The notes: a model not told the origin generated them from the sequence alone. A stretch of DNA of 20,893 nt from Chloroflexota bacterium (GCA_016199325.1 JACQGW010000030.1:1-20893); one strand, 5' to 3'. Counted from the stretch's first letter, positions 1 through 7,870 are shown. Translations and numbers: made by a program.

Positions 1-2
1 TC

Positions 3-728
3 CCTGGTCTGTGGTCCCTGGTCTGTGGTTGGAGGGCGCGGCGCGACCCCCGCCCTCTGACTTCCACCTTCGAACGGCCGACCCCCGACCCCCACGCCCT
101 GGCCCCCGACCCCCGACTGCCGACCGCCGACCGCTGGGGCCTGATTCTGGCATGGATCGCCGTATTCCTGCTGGTGTATGCCGTGCGCCTACCCGCCGTG
201 TTTCATCATGGCCGGTACCTGTTTCCCCTGATCCCCTGGTTGATCCTGCTGGGGCTGGCCGGCCTCGTCGTGTCCCTTCGGGCGCTGCCGCTCAGGCTGC
301 TCGGCCGCGTCTACGTCGTGGTGACGGTCGTGTTCTGGCTGGCGATGTGGGTGAACGGCGCCGTCGTCTACGGTTGGGACAGCCGATTCATCGACGACGA
401 GCAGGTGGCCGTCGCTCGCTGGCTGCACGCCAACACGCCGCCGAACGCCCTCGTGGCCAGCCACGACGTCGGCGCCATCGGCTATTTCGCCGGCCGCCGG
501 CTGGTCGACACCGCCGGCCTGATCACCCCCGAGCTGGCCCCCTACGTCCGCGACCAGGCGTACCTGAGCGCCTACCTCGAACGAGCACAGGTCGACTACC
601 TGGCGATGTTCCCGGCCTGGTATCCACGCCTCGCCGGCGACCCGGCCTGGGAGGTCGTCTTCCGCGTCGAAGAGACCTACCCCCTTGCTCAGGGCGCCGA
701 GAACATGATCATCCTCCGTCGCCGTTAG
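3..728 (+). CDS. C-terminal part of a membrane glycosyltransferase-like protein (5' end outside window)
   Basis: The frame is open from base 3, so the gene probably begins upstream. The first internal start-like codon is a GTG at 174 with no ribosome binding site. From about base 135 the protein is credible: a membrane segment (WGLILAWIAVFLLVYAVRLP), then HHGRYLFPLIPW, two more hydrophobic segments, and a soluble tail with ARWLHANTPPNALVASHDVG and IGYFAGRRLVDTAGLI. The HGRYLFPLIP element before hydrophobic helices, and a tail about residency in a named dwelling-like loop, resemble the C-terminal end of polytopic GT-39/ArnT-like glycosyltransferases that use lipid-linked sugars; this family call is from memory of the pattern. 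The first ~44 codons lie over short tandem repeats and encode Pro/Asp/Arg-rich, non-membrane sequence, which may be a loop expansion or a sign that the gene is broken. Confidence 0.6.
   Translation, partial: PGLWSLVCGWRARRDPRPLTSTFERPTPDPHALAPDPRLPTADRWGLILAWIAVFLLVYAVRLPAVFHHGRYLFPLIPWLILLGLAGLVVSLRALPLRLLGRVYVVVTVVFWLAMWVNGAVVYGWDSRFIDDEQVAVARWLHANTPPNALVASHDVGAIGYFAGRRLVDTAGLITPELAPYVRDQAYLSAYLERAQVDYLAMFPAWYPRLAGDPAWEVVFRVEETYPLAQGAENMIILRRR
79..134. repeat. Period-7 tandem repeat array inside an open reading frame
   Basis: Eight consecutive 7-mers can be laid out without gaps: CGACCCC, CGACCCC, CACGCCC, TGGCCCC, CGACCCC, CGACTGC, CGACCGC, CGACCGC. Bases 1-28 upstream are a perfect doubling of the 14-mer TCCCTGGTCTGTGG, also a multiple of seven. 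The array lies in the frame that continues into the membrane protein ending at 728. Confidence 0.75.
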
Positions 729-733
729 AAGCC

Positions 734-886
734 ATCAGCGGTCAGCCGTCAGCAGTCAGCCGGCCGATACCGGCGATCGACTCGGGCACGAGCTGGAAGG
801 CGCGGCCGGCAGCCCGGTGGAGCTGGCTCCGAACGCTGACCGCTGAAAGCTGACCGCTGATTGCTTCCCAACGCTGACCGCTGATT
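734..886. repeat. Inverted pair of period-7 repeat arrays after the first gene
   Basis: The left array (734-760) is built from CAGCNGT 7-mers; the right array (835-861) from GCTGANN 7-mers, with one more unit at 873-886. The two 27-bp arms are complementary at 24 of 27 positions, separated by 74 bases, so the transcript can fold into a long hairpin. It may act as a terminator or mRNA 3' stabiliser for the upstream gene, but there is no clear T-tract. The rest of the 318-base gap to the next gene holds the promoter region. Confidence 0.75.
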
Positions 887-896
887 CTTTCCCAAA

Positions 897-939
897 TGCG
901 ACAAAAGTCGCAGTCTTCTACAGGGTGGCTCGGTATACT
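897..939 (+). promoter_or_regulatory. Candidate promoter with a palindromic operator for the oxidase cluster
   Basis: TATACT at 934-939 is a good -10 element. A perfect palindrome, TGCGACAAAAGTCGCA (897-912, 6-bp arms, AAAA centre), overlaps where a -35 would sit (about 911-916); the -35 itself is poor. The GACAnnnGTC layout resembles BlaI/MecI/CopY-family operators, which would fit copper or respiratory control, but no such regulator is in the window. The presumed leader to the start at 1047 is about 100 bases and contains a GCGATCGCGATCGC palindrome at 965-978. Confidence 0.45.
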
Positions 940-1046
940 CAGGGCGTAGGCACCCTTGTTTCCGGCGATCGCGATCGCTTCGAGCTCGTAGCCGGCTCGC
1001 CCAGATGATGCGGCAGCACTGCCGGCCTGTTTAGATGGGGGACAAC

Positions 1047-1988
1047 ATGCGCGTGGCTGCGCCGGCCGACACCATCCTTGTTCCGCCTGTGCGTCGGACG
1101 CTGACCGGGCCTGCCGGCGAGATGCTGGGCTGGCCGGCAGCCATCCATCGGACGGTCTCCCCGTACCTGATCCTGTGCAAGCTCCGGGTCGTGGGCCTGG
1201 TGCTCTTCACCGGCCTGGTCGCGCTGGCCGTCGCCGGGGGTGCTCCTCTCTGGCGGGCGGCACTGTTCGCCGTGGGCGGCACGCTTGCCGCCGCTGGCGC
1301 CGCCGCGCTGAATCACTGGCTGGACCGCGACGTCGACGCTCGGATGGAGCGAACACGCCGGCGTCCGCTGCCGACCGGTCGACTGGCGGCGGCCGTGGCG
1401 CTCCGCTTCGGCATCAGCCTCCTCCTCGCCGGCACGGCACTGCTGGTGCCCCTTGGCTGGGAGGTCGTCCGGTGGTCTCTGGTCGGCGCGTTGATCTACG
1501 TCGGCGTCTACACGCTGGGCCTGAAGCGCCGCAATCGGTGGAACGTGGTGATCGGGGGCTTGACCGGCAGTTGCGCCGTTCTGGGTGGCTGGCAGGCCGG
1601 GGGTGCCGCACTCAGCCCGACTGCCTGGGCACTGGCAGCGGTCGTCTTTCTCTGGACGCCGGCGCACTTCTGGGGGCTGGCCATTCGCCGCCGGGACGAC
1701 TACGCCAGAGCCGGCATCCCGATGCTGCCGGTCATCGCCGGCGTGCCCACGGCGGCCCGTTCCATCGCCGTCGCCGCTGCGCTGACGGTGGTGGCCTCGC
1801 TGATCCCGATCTTCACCGGCGATCTCGGTGCTGTCTACGGCGCCGTCGCCGTCGTGGCCGGCGCAGGCTTCCTGATGGCGAGCCTGCGGGTGGCCCGGCG
1901 GCCCGAGCCGGCCGTCGCCTGGACGGCCTACAAGCTGTCGGGTCTGTACTTGCTGGTGCTGTTCCTGGCGATGCTGCCGGGGCATTGA
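1047..1988 (+). CDS. ctaB: Protohaem IX farnesyltransferase (haem O synthase)
   Basis: This integral membrane prenyltransferase of the UbiA superfamily adds a farnesyl group to haem B to make haem O, the precursor of haem A for terminal oxidases. The first Asp-rich motif is present as NHWLDRDVDARMERTRRRPL (N89, D93, D97), and the second conserved region includes YTLGLKRRNRWNVVIGG and FLWTPAHFWGLAIRRRDDY, followed by AGIPMLPVIAG. Seven to nine hydrophobic segments and about 313 residues match the family. ATG 1047 is preferred over the in-frame ATG at 1035 because GGGGGA (1037-1042) sits just upstream of it. It is the first gene of a long same-strand cluster with a ba3-like oxidase, which is the expected consumer of its product. 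No ctaA (haem A synthase) is in the window. Confidence 0.93.
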   Translation: MRVAAPADTILVPPVRRTLTGPAGEMLGWPAAIHRTVSPYLILCKLRVVGLVLFTGLVALAVAGGAPLWRAALFAVGGTLAAAGAAALNHWLDRDVDARMERTRRRPLPTGRLAAAVALRFGISLLLAGTALLVPLGWEVVRWSLVGALIYVGVYTLGLKRRNRWNVVIGGLTGSCAVLGGWQAGGAALSPTAWALAAVVFLWTPAHFWGLAIRRRDDYARAGIPMLPVIAGVPTAARSIAVAAALTVVASLIPIFTGDLGAVYGAVAVVAGAGFLMASLRVARRPEPAVAWTAYKLSGLYLLVLFLAMLPGH

Positions 1989-2041
1989 GCGATGAACGCT
2001 GACTGCCGACGAGATGGGGGAGTAGAAAGGGGGTGAACGGA

Positions 2042-2182
2042 ATGCCGAATCGAGGAAACCGCCAGGCCGAACGCGACGACACGAGCGGAACCTATTGGAT
2101 CAACGCCATTTACATGGTGTTGTTCACGCTGGGGTTTCTCTACATGTTCTGGGAGCTGGCGCAGCGCTGGCCCGTGTCGTAG
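2042..2182 (+). CDS. Very small single-TM protein, probable oxidase accessory subunit
   Basis: A 46-residue frame between ctaB and the oxidase genes. It has a polar, charged N-terminus (MPNRGNRQAERDDTSG) and a single hydrophobic helix (YWINAIYMVLFTLGFLYMFW) followed by ELAQRWPVS. A strong ribosome binding site, AAAGGGGGTGA, ends about 6 bases before the ATG. B-type oxidases such as Thermus ba3 have a tiny one-helix subunit (IIa), and the position and topology fit such a role, but no residue motif proves it. An in-frame GTG at 2033 is possible but lies inside the binding site. Confidence 0.65.
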   Translation: MPNRGNRQAERDDTSGTYWINAIYMVLFTLGFLYMFWELAQRWPVS

Positions 2183-2240
2183 CAGACCGCAGGAACATGA
2201 CGAGAGAAACATGAAAGGAACACGAAAGGAGGTTGTCGCG

Positions 2241-2432
2241 ATGGAGAGACTTCAGGGCGGCTCGGCGCCGGAACGCACACTCTCGGGATTGGTGCTCGAC
2301 AACATCTGGTTCGGCGTCTTCGTCTGTCTGGTGACCCTATTCGGCTATCTGGTCTGGGCCATCATCGAGATCCAGAACCACTACTACTTCATCACGGTGC
2401 CGTTCGGACCCGGCGGCGGGGCGGTCCCCTGA
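2241..2432 (+). CDS. Small single-TM protein in the oxidase cluster
   Basis: A 63-residue protein with one clear membrane helix (about residues 24-43, FGVFVCLVTLFGYLVWAIIE) and a C-terminal tail ending GPGGGAVP. ATG 2241 is chosen over an upstream in-frame ATG at 2211 because AAAGGAGG (2225-2232) precedes it by 8 bases. It lies 46 bases before subunit II. I do not recognise a family; its size, topology and place suggest a structural or assembly subunit of the oxidase. This is inferred from context alone. Confidence 0.65.
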   Translation: MERLQGGSAPERTLSGLVLDNIWFGVFVCLVTLFGYLVWAIIEIQNHYYFITVPFGPGGGAVP

Positions 2433-2478
2433 CGGGCATCGGGCGAGCGAATGACAGATCTCGAGTGAGGAGAGAGGT

Positions 2479-3039
2479 ATGAGCAATCTCGCACCGGGCA
2501 CACCCTGGGCCGGGAACACGGCGCTTCATCCGCCGGCCGCCGGCTGGGACGGCCCCATGAGCCGCGACAAGAAGCTCTGGACGCTGGCCATGTGGGTCTC
2601 GTCGCTCCTGCTGATCGCGATCACGTTCGCCTGGTTCTTCATCGGCAAGCAGAACACGCCGCCGGCCCACTACGCCGTGACGCCGGAGGCGTTCCAGGCG
2701 CAGGTCGAGCAGTTCGTCAAGAAGTACGAAACGGCGCCCGGCTCCGGCGAAGTTCGAGTGCCGCCGGGTCAGGACGCCTACCTGCTCAGCCGGATCTGGA
2801 GCTTCTACCCCGTGCTGCGCTTGAAGAAGGGTCAGACCTACACCGTCTGGTACTCCTCGACCGACCTGGTCCACAACCCCATCATCGCCGGCCAGCGATT
2901 CAGCTTCACCGCCATCCCCGGCCACGCTTACGGCATCCGCTTTACGCCGATGGAGGAGGGCACCTTCCTGCTCTACTGCGCGGAGTACTGCGGCGTCGGC
3001 CATCAGGTCATGGCGTCGAAGCTGATCGTCGAGCCCTGA
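2479..3039 (+). CDS. cbaB: Cytochrome c oxidase subunit II, ba3-like (CuA subunit)
   Basis: Carries the binuclear CuA centre that takes electrons from cytochrome c. Of 186 residues, one N-terminal helix (about 33-56, LWTLAMWVSSLLLIAITFAWFF) anchors a periplasmic-side cupredoxin domain. CuA ligands are all visible: H132 (in DLVHNP), and C167, E169, C171, H175 and M178 in CAEYCGVGHQVM. A single helix and short length fit B-type oxidases rather than the two-helix A-type subunit II. No haem c motif (CxxCH) is fused to it. GAGGAGAGAGG precedes the ATG. It is 19 bases from subunit I. The general name would be coxB/ctaC. Confidence 0.95.
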   Translation: MSNLAPGTPWAGNTALHPPAAGWDGPMSRDKKLWTLAMWVSSLLLIAITFAWFFIGKQNTPPAHYAVTPEAFQAQVEQFVKKYETAPGSGEVRVPPGQDAYLLSRIWSFYPVLRLKKGQTYTVWYSSTDLVHNPIIAGQRFSFTAIPGHAYGIRFTPMEEGTFLLYCAEYCGVGHQVMASKLIVEP

Positions 3040-3058
3040 GAAAGAGGAGACGAACACG

Positions 3059-4678
3059 ATGGCAGTAGCTTCGCCCGCCACCACCGCACCGGCCGGCCTG
3101 GAGCGCGACTACCTGCGCGACCCCCTGCTAGGGTTTGCGATCCACCGCCCCACGCGGCGGTTTATCCTCGCCTTCTTTACGACGGCCTACATCGTGCTCG
3201 GGCTCGGCGCCCTGGCCGCGCTGCTGGTCGTCCTCACCCGGGCGCCGGCGATCAAGCTGCTGGCTCCGGACAGCTACTATCAGTGGCTGACCTTTCACGG
3301 CGTCCTGATGCTCACGATGTTCCCGCACCTCTTTGAGGGCGGTCTGTGGATGTACACGTCCACCGTGCTGCTGCGGACGCGGCCGTACAGCCTCAAGCTG
3401 GGCTGGATCTCCTTCGGCGTTGCCGCCGCGGGCATCGCCATGATTCTCGGCTCGATCGCCTCGGGCGAAGCGACCGTGCTGTACACGACCTACGTGCCGC
3501 TGCGGGCCTATCCGCTCTTCTACGTGGGCCACATGGTCTACGCCGTTGGCCTGCTGGGCGTCCTGACGCTGTTCGCGCTGAACATCGTCAAGGCCCGAAT
3601 GGACGGCCGGTACGTCGGCTCGCTGCCGCTGGCGACGTACGGTATGGTCACCTCGGCCATCATCGGCCTCGTGGCGATCATCTCGGCGCTGGTGGCTTTC
3701 ATTCCGGCGACGCTCTGGGCGTTCCGCTTCCTGGACCTGAAAGTTGATCCGCTGACCTTCAAGGCGGCGTTCTGGGGCATGGGGCATACGCTCCAGTACA
3801 CGAACGTCACCGGCATGGTCGTCGCCTGGTACATCGTCGCCTCCTTCGCGCTGCTGGCGCGGCCGGTGTCGGAGAAGTTCTCCCGGTACGCCTTCGCGCT
3901 CTACCTGCTGACGACCGTCCCGGTGTTCGCCCACCATCTGCTGGTGGACCCGACCTGGACGCCCGGCTTCAAGTGGTTCGGCGCCACCTTCGTCGGCATC
4001 ATCCTCGGCATCGCCAGCATGTCGCACGGGATCGCCGTGCCGGCCTCGGTCGAGGCGGCCGTGCGACGCCAGCGCGGTGGCAAAGGCACCTTCGGCTTCC
4101 TGGCGAAGTGGGGCTGGAAGGAGCCTGGCATGGTCCTTCTCTTCGCCTCCTTCGTGCTCTTCGGGTTCGGCGGCTTCGACGGCACCATTGCAACGGTGTC
4201 GCAACTGAACATGATCCTCCACAACACCATGTGGATCCCTGCGCACATTCACGGCGCCCTGGCCGGCGGGCTGGCCGTCGCCTTCATGGCGGTCAGCTAC
4301 TACATCCTGCCGTCCCTCGGCGTGCGGATCCGTGGCGCCCGAACCCTGGGCGTCGTCCAGGCCTACGTGACGAGCATCGGCTTCGTGGCCATGATCATCG
4401 GCCTGCACGTGGCAGCCGAGCAGGGCGTCCCCCGACGGACGCAGGACATCGCCTACGAAGCGGCGAAGGCCGCCGGCACGCCGATCCCCGACTGGTTTGG
4501 GGCGATGAACTTCACCGCCATCGGCGGCTCCATGGCCGGCACCGGCGTGCTGCTCTTCGTCGGGATCATGCTCTGGTCGCTCTGGGCCAGCCGGAACGAC
4601 AAGCAGGAGACCTACGACGAGCGGATCGTCGAAGGTCCCGTGTCGGTGGCGGCCGGCAACGGCAAGACGGTACGATAG
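3059..4678 (+). CDS. cbaA: Haem-copper oxidase subunit I, B-type (ba3-like)
   Basis: Catalytic membrane subunit that reduces oxygen to water and pumps protons. All metal ligands are visible in 539 residues: low-spin haem H80 (TFHGVLMLTMF) and H398; high-spin haem H396 (PAHIHG); CuB H243, H292 and H293 (FAHHLLVDPTW); and the cross-linked Tyr as H243-x3-Y247 (GHTLQY). The spacing from the first CuB His to the His pair (49 and 50 residues) equals that in Thermus ba3 (H233, H282, H283), which supports B-type rather than A-type or cbb3. About 13 hydrophobic segments are present. AGAGGAG precedes the ATG. No subunit III gene follows, as is usual for this type. The general name would be coxA/ctaD. 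Confidence 0.95.
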   Translation: MAVASPATTAPAGLERDYLRDPLLGFAIHRPTRRFILAFFTTAYIVLGLGALAALLVVLTRAPAIKLLAPDSYYQWLTFHGVLMLTMFPHLFEGGLWMYTSTVLLRTRPYSLKLGWISFGVAAAGIAMILGSIASGEATVLYTTYVPLRAYPLFYVGHMVYAVGLLGVLTLFALNIVKARMDGRYVGSLPLATYGMVTSAIIGLVAIISALVAFIPATLWAFRFLDLKVDPLTFKAAFWGMGHTLQYTNVTGMVVAWYIVASFALLARPVSEKFSRYAFALYLLTTVPVFAHHLLVDPTWTPGFKWFGATFVGIILGIASMSHGIAVPASVEAAVRRQRGGKGTFGFLAKWGWKEPGMVLLFASFVLFGFGGFDGTIATVSQLNMILHNTMWIPAHIHGALAGGLAVAFMAVSYYILPSLGVRIRGARTLGVVQAYVTSIGFVAMIIGLHVAAEQGVPRRTQDIAYEAAKAAGTPIPDWFGAMNFTAIGGSMAGTGVLLFVGIMLWSLWASRNDKQETYDERIVEGPVSVAAGNGKTVR

Positions 4679-4703
4679 TCGGCAGCAGAAAGGGGCAGCG
4701 ACG

Positions 4704-5501
4704 ATGCGAGCATTTCTGACCAGACCGTTTTCTCTCGACAGGCTGGACAGGAGAGCCGGCATGCCGGCGGGCTCCCCGTCCGGCGTTCTCGGCGGGGCCG
4801 ATCTCGGGGGGCTGCTCCGCGGCTTGCTGCGCGATCCACTGGCGCAGGTGCTCACGTTCGCCGCTGCTCTCGGCCTGCTGCTTTCTGTCATGGGCACGAC
4901 GATGGGCTGGCGCGAGACCTGGCAGGGCAGGGTCTCCGACGGGCGGCTGCTCCCGGACGCGGCACTGGTCGACCAACTGGATCGGCCGGTGTCGCCGGCG
5001 CAGCTCCGCGGCACGCCCATCGTGATGGCCTTCCTCTACACCTCGTGCCCGGACGTCTGTCCGCTGACAGCGGCCCGGCTGCGCCAACTGGTCGACCAGC
5101 TCGGCGCCGATGCGACGGGCACGCGCATCGTCGCCATCACCGTCGACCCTGAGCACGACACACCGGCGCTGGCGCGGGCCTTCTCGGCACGCTACGGGAT
5201 GGAGGAGAACTGGCTCTTCCTGACCGGCACACCGGAACAGGTCCGGCCGCTGCTGGCGCAACTGGACGCCGTGCCCCCGCCGGTGGCGCTGGCGGAGCAC
5301 AGCGGACATGGCACTGCCCCCGGGCATGCGCAAGGCGCCGTCGAGTCGCTCGCCCACGCCAGCTCGGTCTACGTCTTCGATCGCGACGGCACTCGGCGCC
5401 TCGTCTACGGCGGCGACTTCAGTCCCTCGGAGATCGTCCACGATCTGAAGCTGCTCAGCCGTGGCACGTTCTCGCCGCCGGTGCCGTTTGGCACGTACTG
5501 A
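4704..5501 (+). CDS. sco: SCO1/SenC/PrrC-family copper chaperone
   Basis: Membrane-anchored thioredoxin-fold protein that inserts copper into the CuA site of subunit II. One hydrophobic helix (about residues 48-66, VLTFAAALGLLLSVMGTTMG) anchors an extracytoplasmic domain. The copper-binding C115-PDV-C119 motif lies in FLYTSCPDVCPLTAARL, and the distant His is H218 in AHASSVYVFDRDG. VAITVDPEHDTP is also typical. Length (265) fits, with a longer than usual basic N-terminus before the helix. An insert rich in His and Gly (EHSGHGTAPGHAQG) just before H218 could add metal sites. It starts 25 bases after subunit I. Confidence 0.93.
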   Translation: MRAFLTRPFSLDRLDRRAGMPAGSPSGVLGGADLGGLLRGLLRDPLAQVLTFAAALGLLLSVMGTTMGWRETWQGRVSDGRLLPDAALVDQLDRPVSPAQLRGTPIVMAFLYTSCPDVCPLTAARLRQLVDQLGADATGTRIVAITVDPEHDTPALARAFSARYGMEENWLFLTGTPEQVRPLLAQLDAVPPPVALAEHSGHGTAPGHAQGAVESLAHASSVYVFDRDGTRRLVYGGDFSPSEIVHDLKLLSRGTFSPPVPFGTY

Positions 5502-5534
5502 CCTGGTGCCGCAAGGCCTGGAAAGCTGACACCG

Positions 5535-7754
5535 ATGACGCCGGTCAGTTGCTTCACCTGTGCGCTCCCGATACCCGGCCAGCCGCTCCGAGCGCGTGTC
5601 GGCGAGGCCGAAGAGACGTTCTGCTGCTCCGGCTGTGTGACCGTCTATCGGCTCCTGGGCCGCCAGGGCGAGACCGGCCAGTCGGCGCTCCTGACGGCCC
5701 GCCTGGTCGTCGGCTTCCTCTTCGGGATGGTCGTCATGGCCGCCAGTTGGTCGAGCTACCTGAACGACCTGATCGCCTCGCGGGCTGCCGCACCAATGGC
5801 AGCGCCCGCCTTCGCCGCCGCGGCAACGGCGGATGTGATGGACATCTTCCTCTATCGGCTCTACGTGCCGCTGGCTGCGACGGTCGCGCTGGTGGTGCTG
5901 GGCCAGCCGATCCTGGCCGGCGCCTGGCGCGGCGTGCGCCAGGGCTTTGTCGGCCTCGACGCGCTGATCGTCCTGGGCGCCGGCGCGGCCTACGTCGCCT
6001 CGCTGGCCGCCGTCGTGTCCGGTCGCGGCCACACGTACTTCGACACGGCGACGGCCATCCTGCTCTTCATCACGCTGGGCCGACTGATCGAGGCGCGTGC
6101 CAAGGCCCGGACGGCGGCCAGCGCCCGGGCGCTCTTCGAGCTCCAGCCGCTGACGGCGCTGCTGGTGCGGGCCGACGGCACGGAAGAGACGGTGTCGGCG
6201 GCCGGTCTGGCACCGGGCGCAACGGTCCGCGTGCGTCCCGGCGACCGCTTTCCGGCCGATGGCGTGATCCGGGCCGGCGAAGGCGGCGCCAACGAGGCGG
6301 CGCTGACCGGCGAAGAGACGCCGGTGTTCAAGCGACCCGGCGACCGCGTCCTGGCCGGCACCATCGACGTCGACGGCGTCTTCCTCGTGGAGGTAGAGCG
6401 CAGCGGCGAAGATGCCACGGTCAGCCGGATCGCTCATCTGCTGGAGGAGGCGAGGCGAGCCCGCGCGCCGCTCGTACGGCTGGCAGATGGGCTCGCTCGG
6501 CTGCTGACGCCGGCCGCGATCGTCCTGTCCGGGTTGGCGTTCGCCTACTGGTCCGCGGTCGACGGCCCCGAACGCGGGCTGCTGGCCGCCCTCGCAGTCC
6601 TGTTGATCGCCTGCCCCTGTGCGCTCGGCATCGCCACACCGCTGGCCGCCTGGGTCGGCCTTGGCGAAGCGGCTCGGCACGGCGCCCTCATCCGGAGCGG
6701 CGAGGTGCTGGAGCGCCTGGCGCACATTCAGCAGGTCTTCTTTGACAAGACCGGCACGATCACCACCGGGGCGCTGCGGCTCACCGACGTCGTCGCGCTG
6801 GATACCCCCGCCGCAGACAGCTCGGGTGACGATGCGCCAGACCGGAAGTCAACCTTGATCGCCCGCGCGGCGGCGCTGAGCCGATGGTCTCCCCATCCCA
6901 TCGGCCGTGCGGTGCTGGCCGAGGCGACTGCAGGCGGACTGGCCTTGCCGGCGGTCCGGGAGGCGCGGCTCTTCAGCGGGCTGGGCAGCGTTGGCCGCCT
7001 GAACGGCGACGCCGGTCTCAGCGCCTTCGGCAGCCTGAGCATGATGGAGCGCATCGGATTCGACGCCGTCGGGGCGCCGGGCAACAACCGCCGGGCCACA
7101 GATGGCGCGCTGGATCCGGCCTCGACGGCCTACCTGGGGTGGGACGGCCGCGTGCGCGCCGTTTTCCGGTTCGCCGGAGAGCCTCGCACGGAAGCACCGG
7201 CAGCATTCGACGCCCTTCGACATGACGGGAAACGGGTCTCGATCTTGACCGGCGACGCCGCCGGGCCGGCCCGCGCGCTGGCCCAGCAGGTGGGCCTGGA
7301 CGTGGCCGACGTTCGAGCCGGCCTGCTGCCGCAGGACAAGGTGGACGCTATCGCCGCCGCCCGCCTGGCCGGCCGGCGTGTTGCCATGGTCGGCGACGGC
7401 GTCAACGACGGCCCTGCCCTGGCCGCGGCGGATGTCGGCATAGCTCTCGGCTGCGGCACCGACCTGGCACGTGAAGCGGCGGACGTGACCTTCATCGGCA
7501 GCGACCTCCGCCACGTGCCGGCCGTCCTGCGTTTGGCGCGGCGTGTCCGCCGGACGATGATCGTCAACCTCTTCTGGGCGGTTGTCTACAACGCCACCGG
7601 ATTGATTCTGGCGCTCGCCGGCGTGCTGGCGCCCTGGATGGCCGCGCTCGCCATGATCCTCAGCAGCGTCTTCGTCCTCGGCAATTCGCTCAGAGCGCGC
7701 GAGCATATCACCTGGCAGGCAACCGCCTCAAATGAGACGGTGGGGGCCTCGTAG
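5535..7754 (+). CDS. P1B-type copper-transporting ATPase, FixI/CcoI-like
   Basis: Moves copper across the membrane using ATP; proteins of this subgroup supply copper to oxidase assembly rather than detoxify. In 739 residues: an N-terminal Cys motif CFTC...FCCSGC (residues 6-36) as in FixI/CcoI; membrane helices; TGEETPV in the actuator domain; C360-P-C362 ion site; phosphorylated D404 in DKTGT; H454-P in the nucleotide domain; GDGVND at 620-625. I do not see a GMxCxxC HMA domain, so cytosolic copper must reach it through the CC-rich N-terminus or directly. FixI/CcoI normally sits in cbb3 clusters; here the partner is a ba3-like oxidase. It follows sco by 33 bases. Confidence 0.93.
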   Translation: MTPVSCFTCALPIPGQPLRARVGEAEETFCCSGCVTVYRLLGRQGETGQSALLTARLVVGFLFGMVVMAASWSSYLNDLIASRAAAPMAAPAFAAAATADVMDIFLYRLYVPLAATVALVVLGQPILAGAWRGVRQGFVGLDALIVLGAGAAYVASLAAVVSGRGHTYFDTATAILLFITLGRLIEARAKARTAASARALFELQPLTALLVRADGTEETVSAAGLAPGATVRVRPGDRFPADGVIRAGEGGANEAALTGEETPVFKRPGDRVLAGTIDVDGVFLVEVERSGEDATVSRIAHLLEEARRARAPLVRLADGLARLLTPAAIVLSGLAFAYWSAVDGPERGLLAALAVLLIACPCALGIATPLAAWVGLGEAARHGALIRSGEVLERLAHIQQVFFDKTGTITTGALRLTDVVALDTPAADSSGDDAPDRKSTLIARAAALSRWSPHPIGRAVLAEATAGGLALPAVREARLFSGLGSVGRLNGDAGLSAFGSLSMMERIGFDAVGAPGNNRRATDGALDPASTAYLGWDGRVRAVFRFAGEPRTEAPAAFDALRHDGKRVSILTGDAAGPARALAQQVGLDVADVRAGLLPQDKVDAIAAARLAGRRVAMVGDGVNDGPALAAADVGIALGCGTDLAREAADVTFIGSDLRHVPAVLRLARRVRRTMIVNLFWAVVYNATGLILALAGVLAPWMAALAMILSSVFVLGNSLRAREHITWQATASNETVGAS

Positions 7755-7806
7755 TGGCGGCCAACGGGCGCTGCCAAGCGGGTCGGTTCCCAGCAGTCGA
7801 GGCGCC

Positions 7807-7870
7807 GGGCGCAGAAGCGCCAACAACGGGCCAGGGAGCGTCATGGTTCGGAGTTGGCGCTTCAGCGCCC
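7807..7870. repeat. 18-bp inverted repeat between the ATPase and TauE/SafE-like genes
   Basis: Arms 7807-7824 and 7853-7870 (GGGCGCAGAAGCGCCAAC and its complement) match at 17 of 18 positions around a 28-base loop. It lies in the 190-base gap inside an otherwise tight cluster. It could be an attenuating or processing hairpin that changes the expression of the last gene, or a REP-like element; no T-tract follows. Confidence 0.75.

Noticed and set aside
11..853. Long open frame overlapping the glycosyltransferase-like gene
   Set aside because: Arg/Pro-rich shadow of the real frame; no motif, and it crosses the inverted repeat array.
3128..5020. 630-codon minus-strand open frame opposite subunit I
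   Set aside because: Antisense shadow of an unambiguous oxidase gene.
4566..6725. Very long minus-strand open frame opposite sco and the ATPase
   Set aside because: High-GC antisense shadow with Gln/Arg/His-rich composition; the plus strand has clear catalytic motifs.
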